A stretch of 64,000 nt of DNA from Denitrificimonas caeni (GTDB lineage Bacteria > Pseudomonadota > Gammaproteobacteria > Pseudomonadales > Pseudomonadaceae), in NCBI RefSeq assembly GCF_905120345.1, contig NZ_CAJHOA010000002.1:43773-107772 (forward strand), in the 5' to 3' direction. The notes beneath the pieces are model-generated. The model searched no databases. It saw nothing but the letters and a program-made list of their open reading frames with translations, and was not told where the DNA came from. Positions 55,851 through 63,379 of this stretch are shown one piece after another. Every line of letters starts with the position of its first letter. Position 1 is the stretch's first letter. The position numbers and the translations under genes were made by a program.

Positions 55851-57029
55851 TTACCAGGTCAAAACAGCACCGACCGCAAAGGTATTGGTGTCTTCATTGA
55901 CCGCGGTATTACCCTTATGGCCATCAATTTCAAACTGATTGTATTCAGCCACTAATTTTAAGTTGTCATTGATATCGTGGAATAAGGCGATACCACGGGT
56001 TTCATAATCAGCCCCTACGCCAATACCGTTACCATCGTCTTTAGTTTGGCCATAGCTTAACGCCAAGCGGTTTTTACCAAAACGATAGGAGCCTTGCGCC
56101 AAGTAACCTTTACTGTCGATATCGCGCAAGGTTGCGTTGCCGGCGTTATTGGTAAAGAACGGGTTAATGCCTTTTGCGGTAAAGCCAGAACCGCTGAGGG
56201 TAAAGTCACCCATTTTTGCTTGTACGCCGTAGCCTAAGCCTTTTGAGGTCACGTCTTTAACGCTGCTGTCGGTGTTTTCAGAGGTTTGGTAACCACCGTT
56301 CAACCATGAGTAAATCTTCGCACCGGCCAGATCAAACTGATAGGTCACTTCCGATTCAAAACGTGGGTTTTTCTGATACGCCTTACCCAAGGCACTGCTG
56401 TCGTTGGTATCCACTGGATCCATCACCCCGACCGCCACCCGCAAACCACTCATCACTGGCGAGCGATAAGTAATCTGTGAGGTTGGGAAGGGATACGGGT
56501 AGCCACTGCCGATATTACCGAAGGACACACCACCGCCATCGACAAGACCCAAGGTGTCACTGACCTGACCATAACCGGCCAACAGCTCATCCAGCAGGAT
56601 GTTGGAACGGGCAAACAAACCGAAATCTTTACCAATCAGCACTTCACCCCACTCACCGGCGGCTGTACCGTAAAACTGACGAACGTCGATATCGGTGCCT
56701 GTACCGTTATCATCACTGTCGTTGATCGTCACCCAAAATGATGCGCGCGCCCCTAGCTGCAACCCATCAATTTTTTTACCCATATTGAAACCAATATAGT
56801 TGGGTAGGAAACCCATTTTAATCCGCGACTGACGGCGGTCAAACTGATCACCATCACGGTCAACATCACTGTTGACATAAAACGCATTAACATAACCATC
56901 GGTAGAAAAGGTGGTGTCGTCTTTATCATACAGAACGATCTCAGCCAGAGCTGGACTGCTGGCTGTTGCGATAGCGCCGGCGAGCGCTAACGGCATAAAA
57001 ATATGTTTGGCAATTTTCTTGTTATACAT
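55851..57029 (-). CDS. Outer-membrane porin
   Basis: 392 residues. Signal peptide with IFMPLALAGAIATASSPALA, then alternating beta-strands of a gram-negative porin: GYVNAFYVNSDVDRDG, RIKMGFLPNYIGFNMGKKID, FRFGKNRLALSYGQTKDD-like repeats, and a C-terminal strand ending FAVGAVLTW (aromatic end as needed for Bam recognition). It has an acidic Asp-rich loop (DRDGDQFDRRQ). It may import alcohol or metal ions for the pathway; that is inferred from position. GGAGAAG lies before the ATG at 57029. Confidence 0.8.
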   Translation of the reverse strand: MYNKKIAKHIFMPLALAGAIATASSPALAEIVLYDKDDTTFSTDGYVNAFYVNSDVDRDGDQFDRRQSRIKMGFLPNYIGFNMGKKIDGLQLGARASFWVTINDSDDNGTGTDIDVRQFYGTAAGEWGEVLIGKDFGLFARSNILLDELLAGYGQVSDTLGLVDGGGVSFGNIGSGYPYPFPTSQITYRSPVMSGLRVAVGVMDPVDTNDSSALGKAYQKNPRFESEVTYQFDLAGAKIYSWLNGGYQTSENTDSSVKDVTSKGLGYGVQAKMGDFTLSGSGFTAKGINPFFTNNAGNATLRDIDSKGYLAQGSYRFGKNRLALSYGQTKDDGNGIGVGADYETRGIALFHDINDNLKLVAEYNQFEIDGHKGNTAVNEDTNTFAVGAVLTW

Positions 57030-57109
57030 AGTCTTCTCCACAAAAATGGAACAACTGACCTATCAGTCGCTTCGACACTGATTATTAGAAGCTAGGCGCT
57101 CGACTAATA

Positions 57110-57281
57110 CGCAGCTTTAGTGGCCAACTCTTTGAACTTACTAAGCAGATCTTTAGAGCGTTCTATTTCAGCTCAATAGTCGCTATCCCTAAGGATGAAA
57201 AACCGCGACCCACAGCACCGGGAAAAAATCACAGAAAAGCAGCGCCCAAGCAGCACAACAGCGCTGAACAGTGCTTTAGCA
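57110..57281 (-). promoter_or_regulatory. Two CTAAAG-type motifs upstream of the porin gene
   Basis: Minus strand CCACTAAAGCTGCG at 57110-57123 (81 bp upstream of the start) and TGCTAAAGCACTGT at 57268-57281. The first is almost the pedF motif; the second almost the pqqA2 motif. The 331-bp gap 57030-57360 otherwise has no feature that I can support. Confidence 0.5.
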
Positions 57282-57360
57282 GCAGGCCATTAGAGGGAGA
57301 AGGGTTAGAGAATCGAGAGCGTGGCGTGACGCGCCTTAAGCGCGCCGTCGCCCGCCCAGA

Positions 57361-59817
57361 TCATCCAGCAAGCGGCTGATTGCTCAACAACAACCAGTGC
57401 TGCTGATTTTGGATGGCTTGTGCATAGGACTGAATATCCTCTGCCGTGACTAACTGCGCTGCCTGTATCTCTGCGGCCAAGCCCAAGCCTAAACGCTGCT
57501 CACGCCAATGCCGAAACAACATTTGACTGAGGCGCTCCAGCCCCAACGCGCCCTGCACGAGCTGCTGAACCTGTAAGCCGAGCTCCGCAAGTAAGGTTGG
57601 CAGATGCTGATCGAGGGCCGCGTGATAGTCGGCTAAGCACTGCTTAATCTCGATCAGTAATTGTGCGGCGCTGACCTTGCTCGACTGCACAGCACAAGAC
57701 AACCCTTCATGCTCGCCTTGCGCATAAGGCAAGACAAACACCGCATAACAGAGCCCGCGCTGCTCGCGTAAATAGCGCTGCAAAGCCGTTTGTAAATGCT
57801 GAGCAAAGACACGATTAAGCAGACGCAGACGATCTTTTTCGACAATGGCGCGAGCAGGCAACGGAATATGGACAATCAGCAAAGCATCTTCAGTGCCGCT
57901 ATCATCCACGTGCTGCCAGCCACTCGCTGCGGCGAGCGGAGGACTGACGCCACTCAAGGATTGTAAACCTTGCAGATAACACGCTTCCAACAAGCCTGCG
58001 TGATCAGCCGCGCCGAGCCATAGTGCGACTTGCGGCTGGGCTGCTAAGCTGATTTGTGCGGGCGCGGGCGCTGCGAGTGCGACGCCTGCTAACGCCCGCG
58101 GCAAACGTTGCAGCAAGCGACGCAAGGCAAAATGACCGCTGACTGGCAACGGTGCGTCTGTTAAAGGCTCTTCCAGCGCGCTTAAGAGCTGGTTAACAGC
58201 GATAGGCAAATACTCTGCTGGCCCACTGATGCGGATAAATAAATGACTCTGCGTACACTCGACTTGCCAATCCACGGCGTTATAGCTCAGTAACTCAGAC
58301 ACAGCGGCCAGTCGCGCCGGCAGCCATTGCGCCGCATGTTGCGGATTCGCCAGCGACCAGCCCCAGTAGCAAACGGCTATACCCTTGGGAAAAGATACTG
58401 ATGGGCAGTGACTTAAATGGCTGTGCTCTATTGCTACTGATTGCATTGCGCTGGATTGGCCATGGGCAAAATCACTGGCAAAGCTAAACTGCGGCACCCT
58501 CAGCGTTACTGTGCTGAGGTGTTGCGGCGGCGCAACAGCCTCTATCTGCAATGGCAGCCCCTGATCATAGCGGCCTGCAACTTCGTCAGCGCCAGCCATC
58601 ACTTGCACAAAAGCCTGCTCGGCAACCGCCGCCAGCACAGCCTCCATAGCCGCTAAACACTCGACAGATACGCCATCAGAGATAGGCCAACGGCTGGCCA
58701 GCAGCTGCTGAGCTTTGCGCAATGGCTCAGCAACGAGCCAGCGATTGGCCTGTGCTTGCTGCTCGTAGGCCTGCTGTTCGGCACTGCGCAATTGCGTCTG
58801 CCATTGACCGAGCCATTGCCTAAAGGCCTCAAGCAACAGCGTATGCGCAGTGGTTGGGTTGCTAAATTGCACGGTTAACACGCCTTGCGCCTCAGCCTGA
58901 TAAGCGGCTCGGACATTGATGGCCGAACACCAGCCCTGCTGCTCGGCATAGGCTAAGAAGGTCTGGCCGATGCGTAGCGCTAAAGCATGCTGCATTTTTT
59001 CCACCAGTTCAGCTAAGCCCTGCCCGTGCTGATTAATCGGGATATGCACTACCAGATAAGTTTGATTACCCGGCACCCTGAGCTTAACCACAGAGCCGCT
59101 CGGCACCTGTATAGCAGGCGCTCGGCTAACGGTTTGCTCACGCGGCAGCACCGTTAATGGCTGTAACGCACTCAGCACCTGCGCTTGCCAACTCGGCCAC
59201 GCCTGCGGTAACAGCAAGACGATTTTTAACCTGCTGCGCAGATAAGCCGCCTGATGAAAGGCTGCTAGCGCTGGGGCAAACGCCGCGTCTTCAATGCGCA
59301 AGGTGTCGCGATTGCCAGCATAAAAGCGCTGCAAAGGATGGCGTGCAACTAAACACGGAGCCAGCGCCGCATCCAGTAAAATCTGCGGCGCTTGGCAGTA
59401 CAACTTAAACTCTTCATGGATCACTTCACGCTCAGAGCTCAGCATCGCCGGCTCTAAACGTGGGGCCACCAGCATATCCACCAAACGCGCCAAAGCTTCG
59501 AGAAACAGCGGCGCTTCTACTTGGAAATGAAAGAGCGTGTGCTCGGCTTGGGTTTGCGCATTGACATGGCCACCCTTGCGCTGAATAAAGGCCATCAAGC
59601 CATCATCCAAGGCAAAATTGCGACTGCCACGAAACACCAGGTGCTCTAAAAAATGCGCCATGCCCAGGTAGTCCGCCGGCTCCGCATGACTGCCCGCTGC
59701 AAAACTTAAGGCCAAGGCGGCCTGCGCTGAATCACCTGCCGGTAAGACCTGGAGTTCGCAGCCCTCTGCCAGCATGGTCTGCCACAGCGAATGATGCTCT
59801 GAATATGTCTGCTGCAT
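57361..59817 (-). CDS. pqqF: M16-family metallopeptidase PqqF
   Basis: 818 residues, the usual size of Pseudomonas PqqF. Inverted zinc motif H55-x-x-E58-H59 in LGMAHFLEHLVFRGSRNF, with the third ligand in SSEREVIHEEFKLY, then the inactive second M16 repeat. PqqF (with PqqG in some species) cleaves PqqA to release the crosslinked Glu-Tyr. No pqqG is seen. AGAGGTA lies before the ATG. The gene stands alone between the porin and the second pqq operon. Confidence 0.88.
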   Translation of the reverse strand: MQQTYSEHHSLWQTMLAEGCELQVLPAGDSAQAALALSFAAGSHAEPADYLGMAHFLEHLVFRGSRNFALDDGLMAFIQRKGGHVNAQTQAEHTLFHFQVEAPLFLEALARLVDMLVAPRLEPAMLSSEREVIHEEFKLYCQAPQILLDAALAPCLVARHPLQRFYAGNRDTLRIEDAAFAPALAAFHQAAYLRSRLKIVLLLPQAWPSWQAQVLSALQPLTVLPREQTVSRAPAIQVPSGSVVKLRVPGNQTYLVVHIPINQHGQGLAELVEKMQHALALRIGQTFLAYAEQQGWCSAINVRAAYQAEAQGVLTVQFSNPTTAHTLLLEAFRQWLGQWQTQLRSAEQQAYEQQAQANRWLVAEPLRKAQQLLASRWPISDGVSVECLAAMEAVLAAVAEQAFVQVMAGADEVAGRYDQGLPLQIEAVAPPQHLSTVTLRVPQFSFASDFAHGQSSAMQSVAIEHSHLSHCPSVSFPKGIAVCYWGWSLANPQHAAQWLPARLAAVSELLSYNAVDWQVECTQSHLFIRISGPAEYLPIAVNQLLSALEEPLTDAPLPVSGHFALRRLLQRLPRALAGVALAAPAPAQISLAAQPQVALWLGAADHAGLLEACYLQGLQSLSGVSPPLAAASGWQHVDDSGTEDALLIVHIPLPARAIVEKDRLRLLNRVFAQHLQTALQRYLREQRGLCYAVFVLPYAQGEHEGLSCAVQSSKVSAAQLLIEIKQCLADYHAALDQHLPTLLAELGLQVQQLVQGALGLERLSQMLFRHWREQRLGLGLAAEIQAAQLVTAEDIQSYAQAIQNQQHWLLLSNQPLAG

Positions 59818-59870
59818 AAATACCTCTTAGCCAAGTACCGACACGATCAAGAGCTCAGCGCGATAACGCA

Positions 59871-59884
59871 ACAGTACTTTAGAA
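59871..59884 (-). promoter_or_regulatory. CTAAAG-type motif upstream of pqqF
   Basis: Minus strand TTCTAAAGTACTGT, 54 bp upstream of pqqF. It differs in one base from TTCTAAAGCACTGT upstream of the second pqqA. The 346-bp gap 59818-60163 also has three 10-bp units (GCGCTACTCG-like) at about 59992-60021 and no gene. Confidence 0.55.
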
Positions 59885-60163
59885 CCAGTTTCAGCCTAGC
59901 GCTGTACCTGTAAATGTTGCGGCCACTGGATTGGCAGTGACGGGATAACCCAGACTGGTGTTTTAACTAGCAATAACGCTGACGTACAGAGCGCTACTCG
60001 GCGCTACTCGGCGCTATGTGACTTGGCACTTTGGTCGCAAGGCTAAATATATGTTAAAACCACCAAGGTCGTATTTAACCCGCACGGCAATGCTATACAG
60101 ACTAAGGTTGCTCTTCATTGAGTGAAGTGCATTTCATACATAAATAAAAAAAGTGAGAAAACT

Positions 60164-60448
60164 ATGAAAAAGCTCATCACCGCGTTCTGCCTCACCGCCC
60201 TACTCAGCCCTGCTGCCTTCGCTGAGCAATGGCTTACGACCCTCGAGACTGCCACGCCTCAAGAAGGCTACGAACTGGCGGTCAAACTCTCACGTATTGC
60301 GGTCAAACTGACTCAACCCTCAGCAGAAAAGCGCACACAAGTTCGCGCCGAATATGAAACTAATGCTGATAACCTAATCGCTGTATCACAAACCGTCGCG
60401 ACCAATTTTCAAACGGTTGCTGCCGCCAATAATTATTGGAAAAAGTAA
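60164..60448 (+). CDS. Small exported protein of unknown function (94 aa)
   Basis: Signal peptide MKKLITAFCLTALLSPAAFA, then a mature part of about 74 residues that looks helical (EGYELAVKLSRIAVKLTQPS; NLIAVSQTVATNFQTVAAAN). No family is recognised; the mature part has no Cys. The ATG at 60164 starts the signal peptide. It shares the terminator at 60493 with the convergent lipoprotein gene. Confidence 0.7.
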   Translation: MKKLITAFCLTALLSPAAFAEQWLTTLETATPQEGYELAVKLSRIAVKLTQPSAEKRTQVRAEYETNADNLIAVSQTVATNFQTVAAANNYWKK

Positions 60449-60492
60449 GTTTTACCTTTATTCAACTTAGCGTTTAAGCACAGATGAACGCA

Positions 60493-60534
60493 TTATAAAA
60501 CGCGCATAGAGTCACTCTACTGCGCGTTTTATAA
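60493..60534. terminator. Bidirectional terminator
   Basis: A perfect 14-bp stem TTATAAAACGCGCA / TGCGCGTTTTATAA with an inner TAGA/TCTA pair. T-runs occur in both directions, serving the convergent genes on either side. Confidence 0.85.
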
Positions 60535-60569
60535 GCCAAGTAAAAATTGCCGAAAATATGAATTAATAC

Positions 60570-60932
60570 TCAGCGCACCATCGTCCACTCGCCCTGCTTG
60601 TTCTTCTTAAAACGCACCGCTTCAATATTAGTTTTTTCCTGCCCCAGCATTGTCACTGTCGCTTCAACGCTGCACAGATAAACACTATCAGCCTCGGACT
60701 CACAGCCTTGCAGAGCAATGTTTTCAATCTTGGGCATCATGCTCGCTAACATCGTATTGAGATCACTATCCTCAGCATCAATCATGCCGGTGACCTTATC
60801 TAAATCGTGCTTGATTTGCTCCTGCAGCACCTGACGCACCTCTGCTTCTGAGGGCGCACCGCCACAGGCCGCCAATCCGGCTGCCATTGCCACCAACACC
60901 GTCCAGCGCGCCCAACCTTTTACTACGTTCAT
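60570..60932 (-). CDS. Small lipoprotein of unknown function (120 aa)
   Basis: N-terminal signal with lipobox: WTVLVAMAAGLAACGGAPSE, Cys23 the probable lipidation site. The mature part is helical then beta-rich (ALQGCESEADSVYLCSVEAT; AVRFKKNKQGEWTMVR), with two further Cys that may form a disulfide. Family not recognised; it resembles short periplasmic lipoproteins common in Pseudomonas. Confidence 0.75.
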   Translation of the reverse strand: MNVVKGWARWTVLVAMAAGLAACGGAPSEAEVRQVLQEQIKHDLDKVTGMIDAEDSDLNTMLASMMPKIENIALQGCESEADSVYLCSVEATVTMLGQEKTNIEAVRFKKNKQGEWTMVR

Positions 60933-61247
60933 TCTTACTCCTTGTTAGACGCGAGCTGCGCCGTTTTTAAAAATGCTCACTGCAGGCTACAACCTGCAGT
61001 CAATTATCAATTTTATTACGTTCGATCGATTAATTATGTCGGGCTTACAATAAAAACAACACTAATAAAATGATAAATATCAATAAGCTTATTTTAAAAA
61101 CAATATCAATAGATAAACGAGAAAACAACACTAAATGGCACAGCTATTACTTCTAAAGCACTGTGTCTCTACTGCTTTTCAAGGTCATATACTCAAACCA
61201 GAGCGATACCTATCGTTCTAAATCAAATAAAAATAGTGGAGGTAATT
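60933..61247. other. AT-rich intergenic region before the second pqqA operon
   Basis: No gene. Much more AT-rich than the neighbours, particularly 61010-61140. It should hold the promoter of the pqqA2 operon and that of the lipoprotein gene. The motif at 61151-61164 is listed separately. Confidence 0.6.
61151..61164 (+). promoter_or_regulatory. CTAAAG-type motif upstream of the second pqqA
   Basis: TTCTAAAGCACTGT, 84 bp before the pqqA2 start. This spacing is like that at pqqA1 (76), porin (81) and pedF (90), which suggests the same activator. Confidence 0.55.
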
Positions 61248-61322
61248 ATGCAGTGGATTAATCCAGCGTACAGCGATCTAAGACTCGGCTTCGAAGTAAC
61301 AGCCTACGTTTACGTTCGCTAA
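61248..61322 (+). CDS. pqqA2: Second, divergent PqqA-like precursor peptide
   Basis: A 24-codon gene with GGAGG before the ATG. The peptide begins MQWINPAYSDLRLGF and continues EVTAYVYVR. Glu16 and Tyr20 keep the EVTxY spacing of PqqA. It differs from PqqA1 at the N-terminus and after the Tyr (VYVR in place of IANR), with a further Tyr at 22. It should be a substrate of the adjacent PqqE2; whether the product is PQQ or another compound is open. Confidence 0.88.
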   Translation: MQWINPAYSDLRLGFEVTAYVYVR

Positions 61323-61327
61323 TAATA

Positions 61328-61356
61328 GAGCACTGGAGACTCTATTTCCAGTGCTC
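61328..61356 (+). terminator. Hairpin after pqqA2 (attenuator)
   Basis: Perfect 10-bp stem GAGCACTGGA / TCCAGTGCTC with a 9-base loop, no U-tract, between the precursor gene and pqqD2. Same placement as the hairpin after pqqA1. Confidence 0.7.
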
Positions 61357-61380
61357 CTTCATACAAAAGGAGCTCACTCT

Positions 61381-61674
61381 ATGCACAATAAAAGCTCTAT
61401 ATCAGCGGCGTGTTTTTTTAATATTAATGAGTCATTTATGTTCCGCTGGGAGCCTTCCCAAGATGCATTCGTGATTATGTATCCAGAAGGCATTGTTAAA
61501 CTTAACCAAACCGCCGGTGAAATATTAAGTTATTGCGATGGCAAACATTCAGTCACTGACATCGCGGCTCTTCTTGCCAAAAAGTTTACTGCAAGTGAAG
61601 ACTTTATTTTGGCGCAAGTGAATGATTTTCTGGAGGTCAGTCATGGCAAAGGTTGGATCACAATTACGTCTTGA
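61381..61674 (+). CDS. pqqD2: Second PqqD-like RiPP recognition protein
   Basis: 97 residues. NESFMFRWEPSQDAFVIMYP then EGIVKLNQTAGEILSYCDGK follow the PqqD fold, closely parallel to PqqD1 ([20 protein letters not shown]). The N-terminus has a short Ser-rich extension. AGGAG lies before the ATG at 61381. It overlaps pqqE2 by 32 bp. Partner for PqqA2 and PqqE2. Confidence 0.88.
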   Translation: MHNKSSISAACFFNINESFMFRWEPSQDAFVIMYPEGIVKLNQTAGEILSYCDGKHSVTDIAALLAKKFTASEDFILAQVNDFLEVSHGKGWITITS

Positions 61675-62776
61675 TGGGAATGGTGCGCCGATCTGGTTGC
61701 TTCTCGAGCTGACGTATAAATGCCCCCTCAAGTGCGCCTTTTGCAGTAACCCAACAGAGTTGGATGACTTAAGCGATGAGCTGAGCACTGAGCAGTGGAA
61801 AAAAGTTATCCATGACGCCAAAGCGATGGGAGCATTGCAAATTGGCTTTTCTGGCGGTGAGCCGACACTGCGTAAAGACCTCGAAGAGCTGGTCGCCGAA
61901 GCCAATCAATTAGGCTATTACACCAACCTGATTACCTCAGGGATTGGTTTAACCACTAAACGTTTACAACGTTTAAAAGAAGCAGGCTTAAGGCACATCC
62001 AACTGGGCATGCAGTCCAGCGAGCCGACCACAACCCACTGGATTTCTGGGGTTGATTGCTTTGATAAAAAAATAAAGATCGCCAAAGAAATAAAACGCTT
62101 GGGCTTTCCCATGGTACTCAATGTCCCAATTTCAAAAATCAATATACATCTAGTCCCAGAGATTATTGACCTCGCCGCAGAGATTGGTGTGGAGTACTTA
62201 GAGCTGGCCAATGTTCAATACTATAACTGGGCGTTAATCAATCGCGATCAACTGATGCCCACCCAAGAGGAGTTGATTACAGCCGAAGCACAGGTCAACG
62301 CTGCACGCCTGCGCTTGGGCGACAAAATGACCTTGTTTTTTGTGATTCCAGACTATTTTGAAGGCCGTCCTAAAGCCTGTATGAATGGCTGGGGCAGTAT
62401 TCATTTAACCGTGGCACCGGATGGAACAGTTTTACCTTGCTCACAAGCCCGCAGCATGAAACATCTTAATTTCCCTAATGTACGCAAGCAGGATTTGTCT
62501 TGGATTTGGCACCAGTCAAACGAGTTTAATCTGTACCGCGGTGACAGCTGGATGAAAGAACCGTGCCGCAGCTGCTCCGAAAAAACCACCGATTTTGGCG
62601 GCTGCCGTTGCCAAGCCTTTTTACTCACCGGCGATGCCGCTAATACCGACCCTGCTTGCAGTAAGTCAGAGCATCACTCGTTAATTATCGACGCCGTACA
62701 GCACGCCAATAACACCAGCAACACCACGCTGATTGCTCGCGAAGCCGGCTGGGTTAACTTGGAGTTAGAGCCATGA
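61643..62776 (+). CDS. pqqE2: Second PqqE-like radical SAM/SPASM protein
   Basis: 377 residues. Radical SAM motif in LELTYKCPLKCAFCSNPTEL, SAM-binding GFSGGEPTLRKDLEEL, and SPASM cysteines in [46 protein letters not shown] and ACSKSEHH. All cluster ligands of PqqE are kept, so it is probably an active crosslinking enzyme and a close paralogue of PqqE1. GGAGG lies before the ATG at 61643. Its stop overlaps the next small gene (ATGA). Confidence 0.92.
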   Translation: MAKVGSQLRLDGNGAPIWLLLELTYKCPLKCAFCSNPTELDDLSDELSTEQWKKVIHDAKAMGALQIGFSGGEPTLRKDLEELVAEANQLGYYTNLITSGIGLTTKRLQRLKEAGLRHIQLGMQSSEPTTTHWISGVDCFDKKIKIAKEIKRLGFPMVLNVPISKINIHLVPEIIDLAAEIGVEYLELANVQYYNWALINRDQLMPTQEELITAEAQVNAARLRLGDKMTLFFVIPDYFEGRPKACMNGWGSIHLTVAPDGTVLPCSQARSMKHLNFPNVRKQDLSWIWHQSNEFNLYRGDSWMKEPCRSCSEKTTDFGGCRCQAFLLTGDAANTDPACSKSEHHSLIIDAVQHANNTSNTTLIAREAGWVNLELEP

Positions 62777-62874
62777 AACTCCCGCATGACTCTTTGCTCG
62801 GCACCCTCAGTGCTGGCGTGGTGTTAACCGCAGTTTTATATCTGTTCGCAGCAGCACTGATCAGCGGGGTATAA
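62773..62874 (+). CDS. Small membrane peptide (33 aa)
   Basis: MKLPHDSLLGTLSAGVVLTA continues as VLYLFAAALISGV: one transmembrane segment over residues 9-32. The ATG overlaps the pqqE2 stop by 4 bp and the stop lies one base before the next ATG, so it is locked into the operon. No family is recognised; it might be a subunit of the membrane protein that follows. Confidence 0.7.
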   Translation: MKLPHDSLLGTLSAGVVLTAVLYLFAAALISGV

Positions 62875-62875
62875 G

Positions 62876-63379
62876 ATGATGTTTGCAGTCTTCGATATGT
62901 TCTTGCGCTACCTGCATATCCTGTTTGCTTTAGTCTGGATTGGCCATAACTATGCCAACGTTGTGCAAAATCCAAGATTCAAAGCGTTGCACAGTGAAGC
63001 CTCAGCAGAAGATCGCGATTTAGCTTTAACTCGCAGAATGCAACGCGAGCATGGCGCCTTTCGCTATGCGTCACTGCTGGTGCTGTTCTCAGGCTTAGCG
63101 ATGCTCGGCTATCGCGGCACGTTGGTCTCAGCCTTAAGTCTAGAAGGCCATCACGCCGTGATTGGCATCGGCGCGTGGCTGGGTATTATCATGGTCTGCA
63201 ACCTGTGGTTTGTGCTTTGGCCGCATCAGAAAAAAGTCTTGGGCTTTGTCGCCGCGCCGCTACAGGAACGCATTCGCTGCTCTCGCATCACCTTTCTCTC
63301 CTCACGCAGCAATACTATTTTATCCATGCCGCTACTGTTTTTTATGGTCGCAGGCAGCCATGGCTTGGTGCTGTTCTAA
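62876..63379 (+). CDS. Four-helix membrane protein with Urate_ox_N/PuuD-like domain
   Basis: 167 residues. Four hydrophobic helices: YLHILFALVWIGHNYANVVQ, YASLLVLFSGLAMLGYRGTL, IGIGAWLGIIMVCNLWFVLW and SMPLLFFMVAGSHGLVLF. The phrases WFVLWPHQKKVLGF and SRSNTILSMPLLFFM match the urate-oxidase N-terminal (PuuD) family of membrane proteins. Several His near membrane ends (residues about 14, 23, 62, 99-100, 123, 162) could bind heme. It may be a membrane electron carrier; the function here is unknown. Stop overlaps the next ATG (TAATG). Confidence 0.72.
   Translation: MMFAVFDMFLRYLHILFALVWIGHNYANVVQNPRFKALHSEASAEDRDLALTRRMQREHGAFRYASLLVLFSGLAMLGYRGTLVSALSLEGHHAVIGIGAWLGIIMVCNLWFVLWPHQKKVLGFVAAPLQERIRCSRITFLSSRSNTILSMPLLFFMVAGSHGLVLF

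Noticed and set aside
62876-63379. Functional urate hydroxylase
   Set aside because: Only the membrane domain of about 165 residues resembles the family; no cytochrome domain or purine-catabolism genes are nearby.
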